From positions 1 to 64,000 of the forward strand of contig JAGBFB010000014.1 in the NCBI GenBank assembly GCA_017936665.1: a stretch of 64,000 nucleotides of DNA, written 5' to 3'. This DNA is from Spirochaetaceae bacterium (GTDB lineage: Bacteria > Spirochaetota > Spirochaetia > Treponematales > Treponemataceae). Shown here piece after piece: positions 52,845-62,018 of the stretch. The notes under the pieces were generated by a model, which worked only from the letters and a program-made list of their open reading frames with translations, made no database searches and had not been told where the DNA came from. A program made the position numbers and the translations under genes. The number at the start of each line of letters is the position of its first letter. Positions within the stretch are counted from its first letter, which is position 1.

Positions 52845-54083
52845 TTAATCGTGTTTAACCAACTTTTCTATAATATTTCTGTTATCAAGAAGATCACTTA
52901 AAGATTGATTATGGTGAAGTCTTGCTATTACATTTGCAAAAAGACCACTAACATTTGTATTGATGTACCATTCACATTTCAAAAGTTCTTCGTGATAAAC
53001 TGCGTTTGTACCGATAACTCTGTAGAAAAGACCTTTTTCGTAGGCAGCGTTAAATTGTTCGATAGCATTTCCTGTAAAGAATGGCAAACTGATTGCAGCA
53101 ATAACTTTTGTTGCACCTTGTTCTTTCAAGAATTCCATTGCTTTTAACAAAGTTCCACCAGTTCCAAGCATATCGTCAGCAAGGAATGCAACTTTGCCTT
53201 TAACATCACCTAGAATTTTTACAGATTTAATATTTGTATCTTTTGCATTTTGAGTTACAACAGAATAATCTCTTTCTTTGTAAATCATTGCTAAAGGTTT
53301 TTTTAATCCTGTAGCATAAAATTTATTTCTATCAACGGCACCTGTATCTGGAGAAACAATAACTAAGTCATCTCCATTTGGTGATAAGTCAAAAAGATTA
53401 GAAAGTTCTCTAATAATTTGATAACTTGCATGCAAGTTTTCGATATTTGCTTTGCCAAAGGCATTTTCAATTTCTCGTGAGTGAATATCAAGAGTGATAA
53501 CTCGTTTTACACCCATGTTTTCGTAAATATGACCAAGTAAACTTGCTGTAAGACCTTCACGACCTTTCTTTTTGTGTTGACGGCTATATGGATAAACTGG
53601 TAATACAAGAGTAATTCCACTTGCTCCAGCTTGGCGAACAGCATCAATTGTTACAAGAAGTGACATTAAGTGGTCATTTACAGATAAAGCCATCTTGTTT
53701 TTTCCACCATTAAGTGAAATTACCTGATGATTTTCTACATCTTGGAAGATAAAAATATCTTTTCCACGGATACAATCTTTAATTTCTGTTTTGAACTCGC
53801 CATTCATAAAATATGTAAATTCAGCATCAACTAAAAATTCTGGTGGACGATAATTTGATACATTTCCTTTTACACATAAATCTGAAGTTTGCATATCATT
53901 GTAAAGATTGATGTCTTTTACAAGATTTTCTTTTTCAATGTTATAACGCTTTGAAATAACATCTCGTTTAAGATTAAAACGATGTTTGTACATGTGTCTA
54001 AGATGTGCAATTACTTCTGATGCAAATGCTTGTCCTCCTGGACAGGCTACAATACCAAGATTGGTTGGTTCGGAATAAGGCAT
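52845..54083 (-). CDS. prs: Ribose-phosphate pyrophosphokinase, extended form
   Basis: A 412-residue PRPP synthetase, supplying PRPP for nucleotide, histidine and NAD synthesis. DAVRQAGASGITLVLPVYPYSRQ-type and VKRVITLDIHSREIENAF (about 188) are the ATP and ribose-5-phosphate regions. The PRPP loop is VAFLADDMLGTGGTLLKAM (about 307-325). It is about 90-100 residues longer than the usual 310-320, with extra sequence between the N-terminus and about residue 110 and in the middle. It opens a minus-strand run with the kinase, hydrolase, DUF975 and sppA genes. Confidence 0.9.
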   Translation of the reverse strand: MPYSEPTNLGIVACPGGQAFASEVIAHLRHMYKHRFNLKRDVISKRYNIEKENLVKDINLYNDMQTSDLCVKGNVSNYRPPEFLVDAEFTYFMNGEFKTEIKDCIRGKDIFIFQDVENHQVISLNGGKNKMALSVNDHLMSLLVTIDAVRQAGASGITLVLPVYPYSRQHKKKGREGLTASLLGHIYENMGVKRVITLDIHSREIENAFGKANIENLHASYQIIRELSNLFDLSPNGDDLVIVSPDTGAVDRNKFYATGLKKPLAMIYKERDYSVVTQNAKDTNIKSVKILGDVKGKVAFLADDMLGTGGTLLKAMEFLKEQGATKVIAAISLPFFTGNAIEQFNAAYEKGLFYRVIGTNAVYHEELLKCEWYINTNVSGLFANVIARLHHNQSLSDLLDNRNIIEKLVKHD

Positions 54084-54164
54084 GACTACTTCCCAATATT
54101 AAAGATTTACTTAATTCTACCATTTTTGAGCCTTGAGGTCAATGCTGTTTTTAATCTACTTGTT

Positions 54165-54773
54165 TCATCTTCCTTCGTTAACTGTTTTGTATACTTTGAT
54201 ATCTGTAATTTTTGAAGGATTATATAAAAGGGGATTTTTATCCAAAATTATGAAGTTAGCAAATTTTCCCACCTGAATTGTTCCTAAAATTTTATCCACA
54301 TTATCTAATTTAGCTTGTTTTATCGTTAAAGTTCTAAAGGCGTCTAAAAATAAGTTTAATTTTTCATTTGAAGCTTTCCAATATCCATCTTTTTTTAATT
54401 TTTTCATTTGTAAAAAAATTTCGTTCATTATCAATTCTTCATCTATATCCATACTTACAAAGGCAGGAAAAACTGATTTTCCATTTAAATCTATTAAAGT
54501 TGTTTTTGAGGATTTTAACTTCAAAATATTTGTATTTGTTCCAAGATGAGTGATTTTTCCATTTTCAGTTCGTAGGGCTTGTTCAATAATTTCTTTATTG
54601 TAATTGTCTTTTTCAAGGGTGAAAATTGCCCCGTTATAATAAATCACTGGATTTTGTATATTTTGATTAAATGAAGTTTGTGATACAAGGTTTTCTATTA
54701 CAAGCAAAAAAAAGAATGTAAAGGGTAAAATCCAAGAAAATTTTACAATCTTTTTTAATAAATTCTCTTTCAT
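54165..54773 (-). pseudogene. Amidohydrolase remnant lacking the catalytic barrel
   Basis: A 202-residue protein with an N-terminal anchor (about 8-28, KFSWILPFTFFFLLVIENLV). Residues ~43-105 match the small beta-domain at the start of YtcJ-type amidohydrolases (IYYNGAIFTLEKDN, NGKITHLGTN, LNGKSVFPAFVSMDID), but at the place of the metal-binding H-x-H it has M-D-I-D. After ~35 unrelated residues the family C-terminus follows (LTIKQAKLDNVDKILGTIQVGKFANFIILDKNPL). The ~350-residue TIM barrel with the active site is missing. The frame is open and has an SD-like AAGAGT, so it may be translated, but it cannot be a working hydrolase of this family. Confidence 0.7.
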
Positions 54774-54967
54774 ACTCTTTCTCCATTAAAAATATAGTTT
54801 ATATATAAATTATTTTCAAAAAAAAGGATAATATTTTTGTAAATATGTTGCCCTAATTTAATTTTTATTCTACAATACCTTACCCACTAGTTTGTGAGAG
54901 AGGTTGTCAATTCTAATAATTTTAGAAAACAGCCCGTTTATTTTCCCTTAAAATAGGAGAAAAATAG

Positions 54968-56347
54968 ATGAATGATAAGAATGGGCAGGTGCCTACAAAC
55001 CAGTTTTACATTGAGCGTCAAAACGAAACAGAATCTAACGCTCGTAGTTATCCAAGAAAATTTCCATTTGCTCTCAAAAGTGCCAAAGGGTCATGGCTTG
55101 TTGATGTTGAAGGTAACAAGTATCTAGACTTTTTGTGTGGAGCTGGAACCTTGGCTTTAGGACATAATGATCCTGAAATTAATCAGGCCTTTATGGATAT
55201 GATTTCTTCAGACGCAGTTCTTCATACTTTAGATTTAACGACGCCTGTAAAAGATGAGTTTGTTCATACTCTTTTTAATCTTTTACCAACTGAACTAAAA
55301 GACAATGCAAAAATTCAATTTTGTAGTCCTGCTGGTACAGATGCTGTTGATGCTGCAATTAAACTTTGTAAAACAGCAACAGGAAGAGATGGTGTTATCG
55401 CATTCAGTGGTGGTTATCATGGAATGGGACATGGAGCATTATCTTTAACAGGAAATCTTGGTGCAAAGAGTAATGTAAATTCTTTGATGCCAGGAGTAAC
55501 TTTCTTTCCTTTTCCTTATTCTTATCGTTGTCCTTTTGGACTTGGTGGAGAAGAAGGAACAAAGGCTGCTTGTGCTTATTTTGAAAGAGTGTTAAAAGAT
55601 CCAGAAAGTGGAATTAAAAAACCAGCTGCTGTAATTCTTGAACCAATTCAAGGTGAAGGTGGTGTAATTCCTGCTCCTGTAGAATTTTTACAAACAATAA
55701 GAAGAGTTACAAAAGAATTAGATATCCCAATGATTGTTGATGAAATTCAATGTGGTGTTGGTCGTTCTGGTAAATTCTTTGCTTTTGAATATGCTGATAT
55801 TGTTCCAGATGTAATTTTAACATCTAAAGCAATCGGTGGATCTCAACCTTTAGCAGTTGTAATTTATAATAAAAAATTAGATAAATGGACTCCAGGTTCA
55901 CATGCAGGAACTTTTAGAGGAAACCAACTTGCAATGCGTGGTGGAATCGTTGTAATGAATAGAGTTTCAAAACCTGATTTCTTAAAAGAAGTTAGAGAAA
56001 AAGGCGATTATATGCGAAGCCGTCTCGAAAAACTTCAAGAAAAAGTTTCTATTATCGGCGATATTCGTGGAAAAGGCTTGATGATGGGAACTGAGTTTAT
56101 CGATCCTAATTCTGCAAAAGATTCTCTTGGTTCATATTTAGGTTCAGGGGAAATCGCTGCTCGTGTTCAAAAACTTTGTTTTGAAAACAAGCTTGTTATG
56201 GAAAAAGGTGGTCGTAACGGTGCTGTAATGCGTTGTTTATGTGCTTTAAACGTAACAAAAGATGAAATTGAACAAATGCTTACAATCTTCGAAAAAGTTG
56301 TTATTGAAGTAGATAAAGAAGTAAAGGAAGGAAAATTTGGAAAATAA
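54968..56347 (+). CDS. dat: Diaminobutyrate--2-oxoglutarate aminotransferase
   Basis: A 459-residue class III PLP aminotransferase. GAGTLALGHNDPEIN (about 58), AGTDAVDAAIKLCKTATGR (about 122), SGGYHGMGHGALSLTGN, IVDEIQCGVGRSGKFFAFE (about 257) and LTSKAIGGSQPLAVV with the PLP Lys (about 287) are present. The PDVILTSKAIGG-GQPL region and the LEPIQGEGGVIP strand match the EctB/Dat group, which makes L-2,4-diaminobutyrate from aspartate semialdehyde with glutamate. It overlaps the decarboxylase gene by 11 bases, which fixes the pathway as 1,3-diaminopropane rather than ectoine. AGGAG site upstream. Confidence 0.88.
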   Translation: MNDKNGQVPTNQFYIERQNETESNARSYPRKFPFALKSAKGSWLVDVEGNKYLDFLCGAGTLALGHNDPEINQAFMDMISSDAVLHTLDLTTPVKDEFVHTLFNLLPTELKDNAKIQFCSPAGTDAVDAAIKLCKTATGRDGVIAFSGGYHGMGHGALSLTGNLGAKSNVNSLMPGVTFFPFPYSYRCPFGLGGEEGTKAACAYFERVLKDPESGIKKPAAVILEPIQGEGGVIPAPVEFLQTIRRVTKELDIPMIVDEIQCGVGRSGKFFAFEYADIVPDVILTSKAIGGSQPLAVVIYNKKLDKWTPGSHAGTFRGNQLAMRGGIVVMNRVSKPDFLKEVREKGDYMRSRLEKLQEKVSIIGDIRGKGLMMGTEFIDPNSAKDSLGSYLGSGEIAARVQKLCFENKLVMEKGGRNGAVMRCLCALNVTKDEIEQMLTIFEKVVIEVDKEVKEGKFGK

Positions 56348-57785
56348 AATATCTGAATTGATGTTTTTAACTTCTTCTGAGGAATCAAAGAAGAATTATT
56401 CCGAATTAATAAATAGAACTGTAAAGGCTATTGTTGATTCATTTGTTGATAAAAAGGCCTTTGCAGGTCTAACTCCTTACGATTTGAAAAAAGCTATTCA
56501 TGTAGAGCAAGTTCTGCCAGAACAAGGAGTGGGCATGGATAAGCTTTTTTCCTTGTTACAAGAAAAAGTTCTACCAAACATGCTCAGAACTTCATCCACT
56601 GATTATATGGCACATTTGCACACATTAGCTTTGTGTGAGTCAATTGCTGCCGAACTTATTATTGCAACATATAATCAGTCAATGGATTCTTGGGATCAAT
56701 CTCCAGCTGCAACAGAAATTGAAGTTGAAGTTGTAAAATGTCTTTGTAAACTTTATGGTTACGACGAAACTTCTGGTGGATGTTTTACTTCTGGTGGAAG
56801 TCAATCAAATCAAACAGGTCTTTTACTTGCTCGTGATTGGTATTGCAATACAAAGTTAAATCATGATGTAAAGAAAAAAGGATTACCTGCAAATTACTCA
56901 AAGTTTAGATTTTATACTTCCGAAATTTCTCATTTCTCAATGGAAAAAAGTTCTCACCTAATGGGATTGGGATATGATGCAGTTGTAAAAGTTCCAGTTG
57001 ATAAAAATCAAAAAATGGATATTGAAGTTTTGAAATCTTTAATTGAAAAAGATGTTCAAGATGGAAACTTGCCAGTTTGTGTTGTTGCAACAATTGGAAC
57101 AACTGATTATGGTAGCATAGATGATGTTGCTAAAATCAGCAAACTTTGTAAAGAATATGGAATGTATCTTCATGCAGATGCTGCCTATGGAAGTGCAGTT
57201 ATCATGTCTGATAAATATAATAACAGAATTGGAAATCTTGCTTTATGTGATTCAATAACTGTTGATTTTCATAAAATGTTTTTACAACCAATTAGTTGTA
57301 GTGCAATTTTAGTAAAAGATGATTCTCTTTTTGAAGCATTAACATTACACGCAGATTATCTAAATCGTGAAGAAGATGAAGAAGATGGATATACAAATCT
57401 TGTAGGAAAATCTTTGCAAACAACAAGACGTTTTGATGCTTTAAAAGTATGGATGTCATTTTTACTTAGAGGAAAAGAAGGTTATTCTTCAATCATAAAT
57501 ACTTGTATTGAAAATGCAAAATACTTTTATGATAGAGTTTTATCTGATTCTTCCTTTGAAACAATTGTTGAACCAGAAATTAGTTCTGTTGTTTTTAGAT
57601 TAAGTGCATCTGATGAAATTAATAAACTTGTTAGAAGAAAATTGATTCACCAAGATGGAATAGTTATTGGTCAAACTGTTTTTGAAAACAAAGTTTATTT
57701 GAAGTTTACTCTTTTAAATCCTTTAGTAACTCATCAAAAATTAGATGAACTAATTGAAGAAATAAAATTTCTATCAAAACAATGA
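56337..57785 (+). CDS. ddc: L-2,4-diaminobutyrate decarboxylase
   Basis: A 482-residue PLP decarboxylase of group II. TSGGSQSNQTGLLLARDWY (about 145), HADAAYGSAVIM (about 280) and the PLP-Lys motif SITVDFHKMFLQP (about 305) are diagnostic. The start is TTG at 56337, with AAGGAAGG (56324-56331) placed for it; it overlaps the aminotransferase stop. With that enzyme it would yield 1,3-diaminopropane and CO2. Its own stop overlaps the ATG of the next gene (ATGA at 57782-57785). Glutamate or aromatic decarboxylase identity is less likely given the partner. Confidence 0.88.
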   Translation: MENKISELMFLTSSEESKKNYSELINRTVKAIVDSFVDKKAFAGLTPYDLKKAIHVEQVLPEQGVGMDKLFSLLQEKVLPNMLRTSSTDYMAHLHTLALCESIAAELIIATYNQSMDSWDQSPAATEIEVEVVKCLCKLYGYDETSGGCFTSGGSQSNQTGLLLARDWYCNTKLNHDVKKKGLPANYSKFRFYTSEISHFSMEKSSHLMGLGYDAVVKVPVDKNQKMDIEVLKSLIEKDVQDGNLPVCVVATIGTTDYGSIDDVAKISKLCKEYGMYLHADAAYGSAVIMSDKYNNRIGNLALCDSITVDFHKMFLQPISCSAILVKDDSLFEALTLHADYLNREEDEEDGYTNLVGKSLQTTRRFDALKVWMSFLLRGKEGYSSIINTCIENAKYFYDRVLSDSSFETIVEPEISSVVFRLSASDEINKLVRRKLIHQDGIVIGQTVFENKVYLKFTLLNPLVTHQKLDELIEEIKFLSKQ

Positions 57786-60046
57786 ACTTTCTAGAATTAC
57801 TTTCTCCAGCAGGAGATGCAAAATCTTTTAAAGCTGCAATTCTTGCTGGAGCAAATGCAATTTTTTTTGGTGTAGAAAATTTCAATGCTCGTCAACGGGC
57901 AGAAAATATTTCTTTTGAAAATCTTTCAGATTTAATAAATCTTGCAAAATCAAAAAATGTAAAGTCTTATCTTACTTTAAACACTTTAGTTTATGATTCT
58001 GAGTTTTCTAATTTATTTGAAACTGTACAAAAAGCAATTCAATGTGGAATTGATGCTGTGATAGTTCAAGATATGGGAGTTTTATATTTTGTAAAACAAA
58101 ATTTTCCTGATTTAGAAATTCATGCTTCAACACAAATGACAACTCATAATATTTTACAATGTGAATTTTTATCTGAAGTTGGAGTTTCACAAATAAATTT
58201 GAGCCGTGAACTTTCTTTAGTTGAATTAAAACCTTTGGTAAAATTTCTTAATTCAAAAAATATTATTGCAGAAATTTTTGTTCATGGTGCATATTGTATT
58301 TCATTTTCAGGACAATGTTATTTAAGTAATTATTTATATTCAGAAGCAGGTAATAGAGGTTTGTGTGTTCAACCTTGTCGTCGTGAATTTTGTTCTGCTG
58401 AAAAAAAATATTTAACTCCATTTAATTTAAAAGATAATTGTGCGTTAAATTTTGCAAAAGAATTAAAATCTTTAGGAAATATCAGTTTAAAAATTGAAGG
58501 AAGAATAAAAAATTTTGATTATGTTTGGGCAATTACAAAAGAATGGAAAAATGCACTAAGTGATGAAAAATATATTTTTCAGAATAATAAAAATAATTTA
58601 GTTTATAAAGTTATGAATCGTTCTTATTCAGATGATTATTTAAAAGGTTTTTCAAGTTCAAATATGTTTACATTTGGTTCTAAAGACCATTCTTTTGTTG
58701 AATGTGGAACTGTAATTTCTTATACTGTAAGTAATTGTAGAATAAAAATTTCGGAAGATTATGCTGAAGAAAATGATAAGATTTTAATAAAAGATAAACA
58801 AGATAAATTTATTTGTTCTGGAATATTATCAAATTTTGATAAAAATAAAAATGATTTTAAATTAAAAATAAATAGCAAAGAGTTTAATAAAATTTATTCA
58901 GGACAAAAAGTATACATTCAAAAAGATATTATAAAAAAATATGATTTAGAATATCAAATAAATAATTTATCTGTTTCAAAAAATAAAATTGAAGTTGTGA
59001 TAGATGCAAGATTGAATAAAAATTTAATTGCAGAATTTAAATGTAATGAATTATATTTATCTTGTAAAATAAAATCTTGTTCAGTTTTACAAAGTGCAAA
59101 AAATAATTCACTAACTAAAGAAATTATTTTTGAAAAATTAAATAAACTTGGAAATACAAATTTTGCAATTTCAAAAATTGAATATGATTTTTTTGAAGAA
59201 GGTTTATTTTTACCAATAAAAGAGTTAAATGAAATTAAAAAAAATGCTATTGAATATTTAGAAAAAAATAATTTACATAAAAAAAATATTTTTATTAGCG
59301 ATATACCAAAATTCTTTGTTGCAAATAATTTTAAAGAAAAAATTCAAAGCAAAAATATTTTTATGTTTTCAGATATTGAAAAATCAAAAGTTCATTTATC
59401 AAAAAACGAAAAAATAATTTTGGAATTTCCATGTATAAGTGAATGTGAAGATTTTATTTTGAAAAAAGAATTTACACTAAAAAATAAAAATGTAATTCCA
59501 TATTTTCCGTCTGTAATTTTTGATAATCAATTAACACAATTTAAAAATTTAATTGATAATCTTGAATCTAATCGAATGATTTTTACAGAGAATACTGGTT
59601 TAATGTATTATGGTTTTACAAAAGGATTAAAAGTAATTGGTGGACAAAATTTAAATATTACAAATTCTTACTCTATGGAATTTTACAAAAAATATTTATC
59701 TGGTTTTGTACCTTCATTTGAAACTCCTAAAAATGAAATGATAAATTTAATAGATAATTCTAATGATATTCAAGTTTGGTTTGCAAAATCTTCTTTTAGA
59801 TTATTGATGCAAAGTAGACAATGTTTGTTAAAGAAAATTACAAATTGCAAAAAAGAAAATTGTGATTTAGATTGCATAAAAAATTGTCAGAAAAAAATAA
59901 ATGTAACTGGAAAAAATAATGAAAAAATTACTTTGGTAAAGCGAAAAGGTTTTTATTCTGCAATTTACGTTCCACACAAAATAGAAGAAAAATTTTTAAA
60001 TGATAAAATTGATTATTACATTTTAGATTATAGAAATATTTTTTAA
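57782..60046 (+). CDS. U32-family peptidase/RNA-hydroxylation protein
   Basis: A 754-residue protein. The N-terminal U32 domain has LELLSPAGDAKSFKAAILAG (about 4-23), FGVENFNARQRAENIS, VQDMGVLYFVKQNFP and the family motif HGAYCISFSGQCYLSNYL (about 168-185) with GLCVQPCRREF. Later cysteines near the C-terminus (CKKENCDLDC, CIKNCQKK) suggest an Fe-S site. Proteins of this kind (RlhA, TrhP) hydroxylate RNA bases; others are linked to collagen degradation. The C-terminal half is very AT-rich. It starts in the stop codon of the decarboxylase gene, so it is tightly coupled. Confidence 0.85.
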   Translation: MNFLELLSPAGDAKSFKAAILAGANAIFFGVENFNARQRAENISFENLSDLINLAKSKNVKSYLTLNTLVYDSEFSNLFETVQKAIQCGIDAVIVQDMGVLYFVKQNFPDLEIHASTQMTTHNILQCEFLSEVGVSQINLSRELSLVELKPLVKFLNSKNIIAEIFVHGAYCISFSGQCYLSNYLYSEAGNRGLCVQPCRREFCSAEKKYLTPFNLKDNCALNFAKELKSLGNISLKIEGRIKNFDYVWAITKEWKNALSDEKYIFQNNKNNLVYKVMNRSYSDDYLKGFSSSNMFTFGSKDHSFVECGTVISYTVSNCRIKISEDYAEENDKILIKDKQDKFICSGILSNFDKNKNDFKLKINSKEFNKIYSGQKVYIQKDIIKKYDLEYQINNLSVSKNKIEVVIDARLNKNLIAEFKCNELYLSCKIKSCSVLQSAKNNSLTKEIIFEKLNKLGNTNFAISKIEYDFFEEGLFLPIKELNEIKKNAIEYLEKNNLHKKNIFISDIPKFFVANNFKEKIQSKNIFMFSDIEKSKVHLSKNEKIILEFPCISECEDFILKKEFTLKNKNVIPYFPSVIFDNQLTQFKNLIDNLESNRMIFTENTGLMYYGFTKGLKVIGGQNLNITNSYSMEFYKKYLSGFVPSFETPKNEMINLIDNSNDIQVWFAKSSFRLLMQSRQCLLKKITNCKKENCDLDCIKNCQKKINVTGKNNEKITLVKRKGFYSAIYVPHKIEEKFLNDKIDYYILDYRNIF

Positions 60047-60065
60047 TATAAATTATAATTATTTT

Positions 60066-60512
60066 ATGACCTATTTAGAAGAAATAAAAATAAGATTTGC
60101 AAATGATTTTTTTGCAACAAAGACAGCTAAGATAAATATAATTTCGGCAGAACCAGTTGATGAAAAAAATATTTATGACTGTGAAGCAACAAATGTAAAT
60201 TGCGAAATGATAATCGAAGATTTGCATAGAAATGCTGCTGGTGGAGTAATGGGTGGGGCAATTTTTACTCTTGCGGATTACGCTTTTGCAATTTGTGCAA
60301 ATGCTTTAAATAAATCTTTTGTTACAGTTTCTGTTTCAAGTACAATAAATTTTATTGGTGTATGTAAAGGCTCAAAATTAATTGCGAAACCAGAATGTGT
60401 TAAGACTGGAAAAAATTTATGCTTTTACGAAATTAAAATTTTTGATGATTTAGATAATTTAATTTCTTCAGTTTTGATGACAGGAATAAAAAAGGGGCTT
60501 TCTAAAAATTAG
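60066..60512 (+). CDS. Hotdog-fold thioesterase, PaaI-like
   Basis: A 148-residue single hotdog domain. NAAGGVMGGAIFTLADYAFAI (positions about 60234-60295) corresponds to the PaaI helix with HGG replaced by MGG, and VTVSVSSTINFIG to the following strand. It probably hydrolyses an acyl-CoA thioester. It lies 19 bases after the U32 gene, the last of the four-gene operon; its end overlaps a hairpin that terminates the convergent gene. Confidence 0.82.
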   Translation: MTYLEEIKIRFANDFFATKTAKINIISAEPVDEKNIYDCEATNVNCEMIIEDLHRNAAGGVMGGAIFTLADYAFAICANALNKSFVTVSVSSTINFIGVCKGSKLIAKPECVKTGKNLCFYEIKIFDDLDNLISSVLMTGIKKGLSKN

Positions 60513-60522
60513 ACAGCCCCTT
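60485..60522 (-). terminator. Terminator of the 2Fe-2S protein gene
   Basis: AAGGGGCT (60492-60499) pairs with AGCCCCTT (60515-60522). On the minus strand a U run follows (A at 60488-60493). The stem lies partly inside the end of the convergent thioesterase gene. Confidence 0.75.
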
Positions 60523-60541
60523 CAATAAAATTGTTATAGAA

Positions 60542-60790
60542 TTATTTTAAAGCATCAATTACTTTTGTATTAAAGAATTCATAAAAGTTTTCTTTTGTAA
60601 TTCCTGTTACAATTTCACCATCAATTCTAAGATTTGCTCCACTTTCTTTACAAGCTCCAAGACAGATAGAACCTGCAAGTTCGATTTTGTCTTCTAGTTT
60701 GTTAGCAGCGATTGCTTCTCTTAAAAGATCCAAAACTCTACTAGCACCTTTTGCGTGACAAGAACTACCCATACAAACTTCAATTTTCAT
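60542..60790 (-). CDS. [2Fe-2S] thioredoxin-like ferredoxin (NuoE-like)
   Basis: An 82-residue protein with the four cysteine ligands of the thioredoxin-like [2Fe-2S] family: CMGSSC (residues 6-11) and CLGAC (about 43-47). The start KIEVCMGSSCHAKGAS matches NuoE/HndA-like small proteins. AGGAGG precedes the ATG. It lies 18 bases after the transporter gene and at the end of the fumarate-reductase-like module, so it may pass electrons to or from that module. Confidence 0.85.
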   Translation of the reverse strand: MKIEVCMGSSCHAKGASRVLDLLREAIAANKLEDKIELAGSICLGACKESGANLRIDGEIVTGITKENFYEFFNTKVIDALK

Positions 60791-60808
60791 ATTAAATAAC
60801 CTCCTAAA

Positions 60809-62017
60809 TTAAAACATTAAAATTAGTATTTGTGAAACAATAACAACAGAAATCAATGCGATTGGATAAGTTGAAGCATAAGCACCTGCAACCTTTTCTG
60901 TTCCTGCTGTAGAAATCAAAGTTCCTAAAGCTGGAGTTGATGTCATTCCACCACAAATTGAACCTAAATTGTTTAATAAATTTAATTTTAGTACATATTT
61001 TGCAAATAGATAACCTACAATCATTGGTAACATTGTCATAATGATTCCATAGATGAAATATACCCATTCAAAATATTTAACAAATTCTGCACCACCTGCA
61101 ACACCTGCTCCAATCAAGAAAAGCATAAGTCCTAATTCTCTGAAATTTTTCAAAGTTGGAGTTGATGGTGTAACAGAAATTTTTCCTATTTTAGCAAAAT
61201 GTCCAAAAATTAGTGATGCTAATAAACATCCACCAGTTGTAGTTAAAGAAAAGTTTCCGATTTTAATTGAACCGATTAAAATTCCAATAACAGCAACTAA
61301 TGAGAAAGCACAAAATCCAAAAGGATCAAGTTCAATTTCTTTCCCTGTTAATTTTGATGGTTGTTCAGGATTGTTTTCTGAAAGTTTTGCTCTTTCATTT
61401 TCCATATTTGCTTTAGAAAATTTTGGTACTAACTGTACAAAAAGTACAACACCAACAACACCAAACAAATATGCAATTCCATGTCCTACAGCAACGATTG
61501 CTTCTAAAGATTCTGTTGCAACAGTTGCTTTTGCAGCTGAGAATGCTGGTGTAGAAGTAAGAGAACCTGAAAGCAATCCAACAAGCATTGCAGCAGCTTC
61601 TTTTGCATCTCGTCCGTAAACTTTAATGTCAAAGTATGTACAAGCCCAACAAGAAATTCCACCTACTAGAATAATTATCAAGCCTAAAACGATATAAGAT
61701 TTGAAGTTACGTTTGAAATCTCCAAAGAAGTTAGGTCCTGCAATAAATCCAACGGAAGTTACGAATAAAATCAATCCTAGATTTTCTACAATTTTAAGAG
61801 CATTTGTTACATAAGTTGTTCCTGCCACTTTTAATTGTTCTGCTAAAGGATTATATAATAATGCTCCAAACAAAAGTGCTACGATAAAAACACCAGCAGT
61901 TCCAAGAGAAACGCCTTTTATTGTAACTCTTCCTAAAAGATAACCTAAACCAGCAATTGCAAATACACAAAAAACTAAAAATGAAATTGTCTTAATTGAT
62001 AAAACGCCTAGTACCAT
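60809..62017 (-). CDS. AspT/YidE-type membrane transporter
   Basis: A 402-residue protein with about ten spans and two related halves, each carrying a conserved loop: LVGLLSGSLTSTPAFSAAKA (about 144-163) and ICGGMTSTPALGTLISTAGT (about 350-370), the T-S-T-P-A marks of the AspT/YidE duplication family. The soluble RCK/TrkA-C domains of YidE are absent. Relatives exchange aspartate for alanine or export succinate and other dicarboxylates. Given the fumarate-reductase-like gene 1 base upstream, succinate export or dicarboxylate exchange is a good inference. Confidence 0.85.
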   Translation of the reverse strand: MVLGVLSIKTISFLVFCVFAIAGLGYLLGRVTIKGVSLGTAGVFIVALLFGALLYNPLAEQLKVAGTTYVTNALKIVENLGLILFVTSVGFIAGPNFFGDFKRNFKSYIVLGLIIILVGGISCWACTYFDIKVYGRDAKEAAAMLVGLLSGSLTSTPAFSAAKATVATESLEAIVAVGHGIAYLFGVVGVVLFVQLVPKFSKANMENERAKLSENNPEQPSKLTGKEIELDPFGFCAFSLVAVIGILIGSIKIGNFSLTTTGGCLLASLIFGHFAKIGKISVTPSTPTLKNFRELGLMLFLIGAGVAGGAEFVKYFEWVYFIYGIIMTMLPMIVGYLFAKYVLKLNLLNNLGSICGGMTSTPALGTLISTAGTEKVAGAYASTYPIALISVVIVSQILILMF

Positions 62018-62018
62018 T

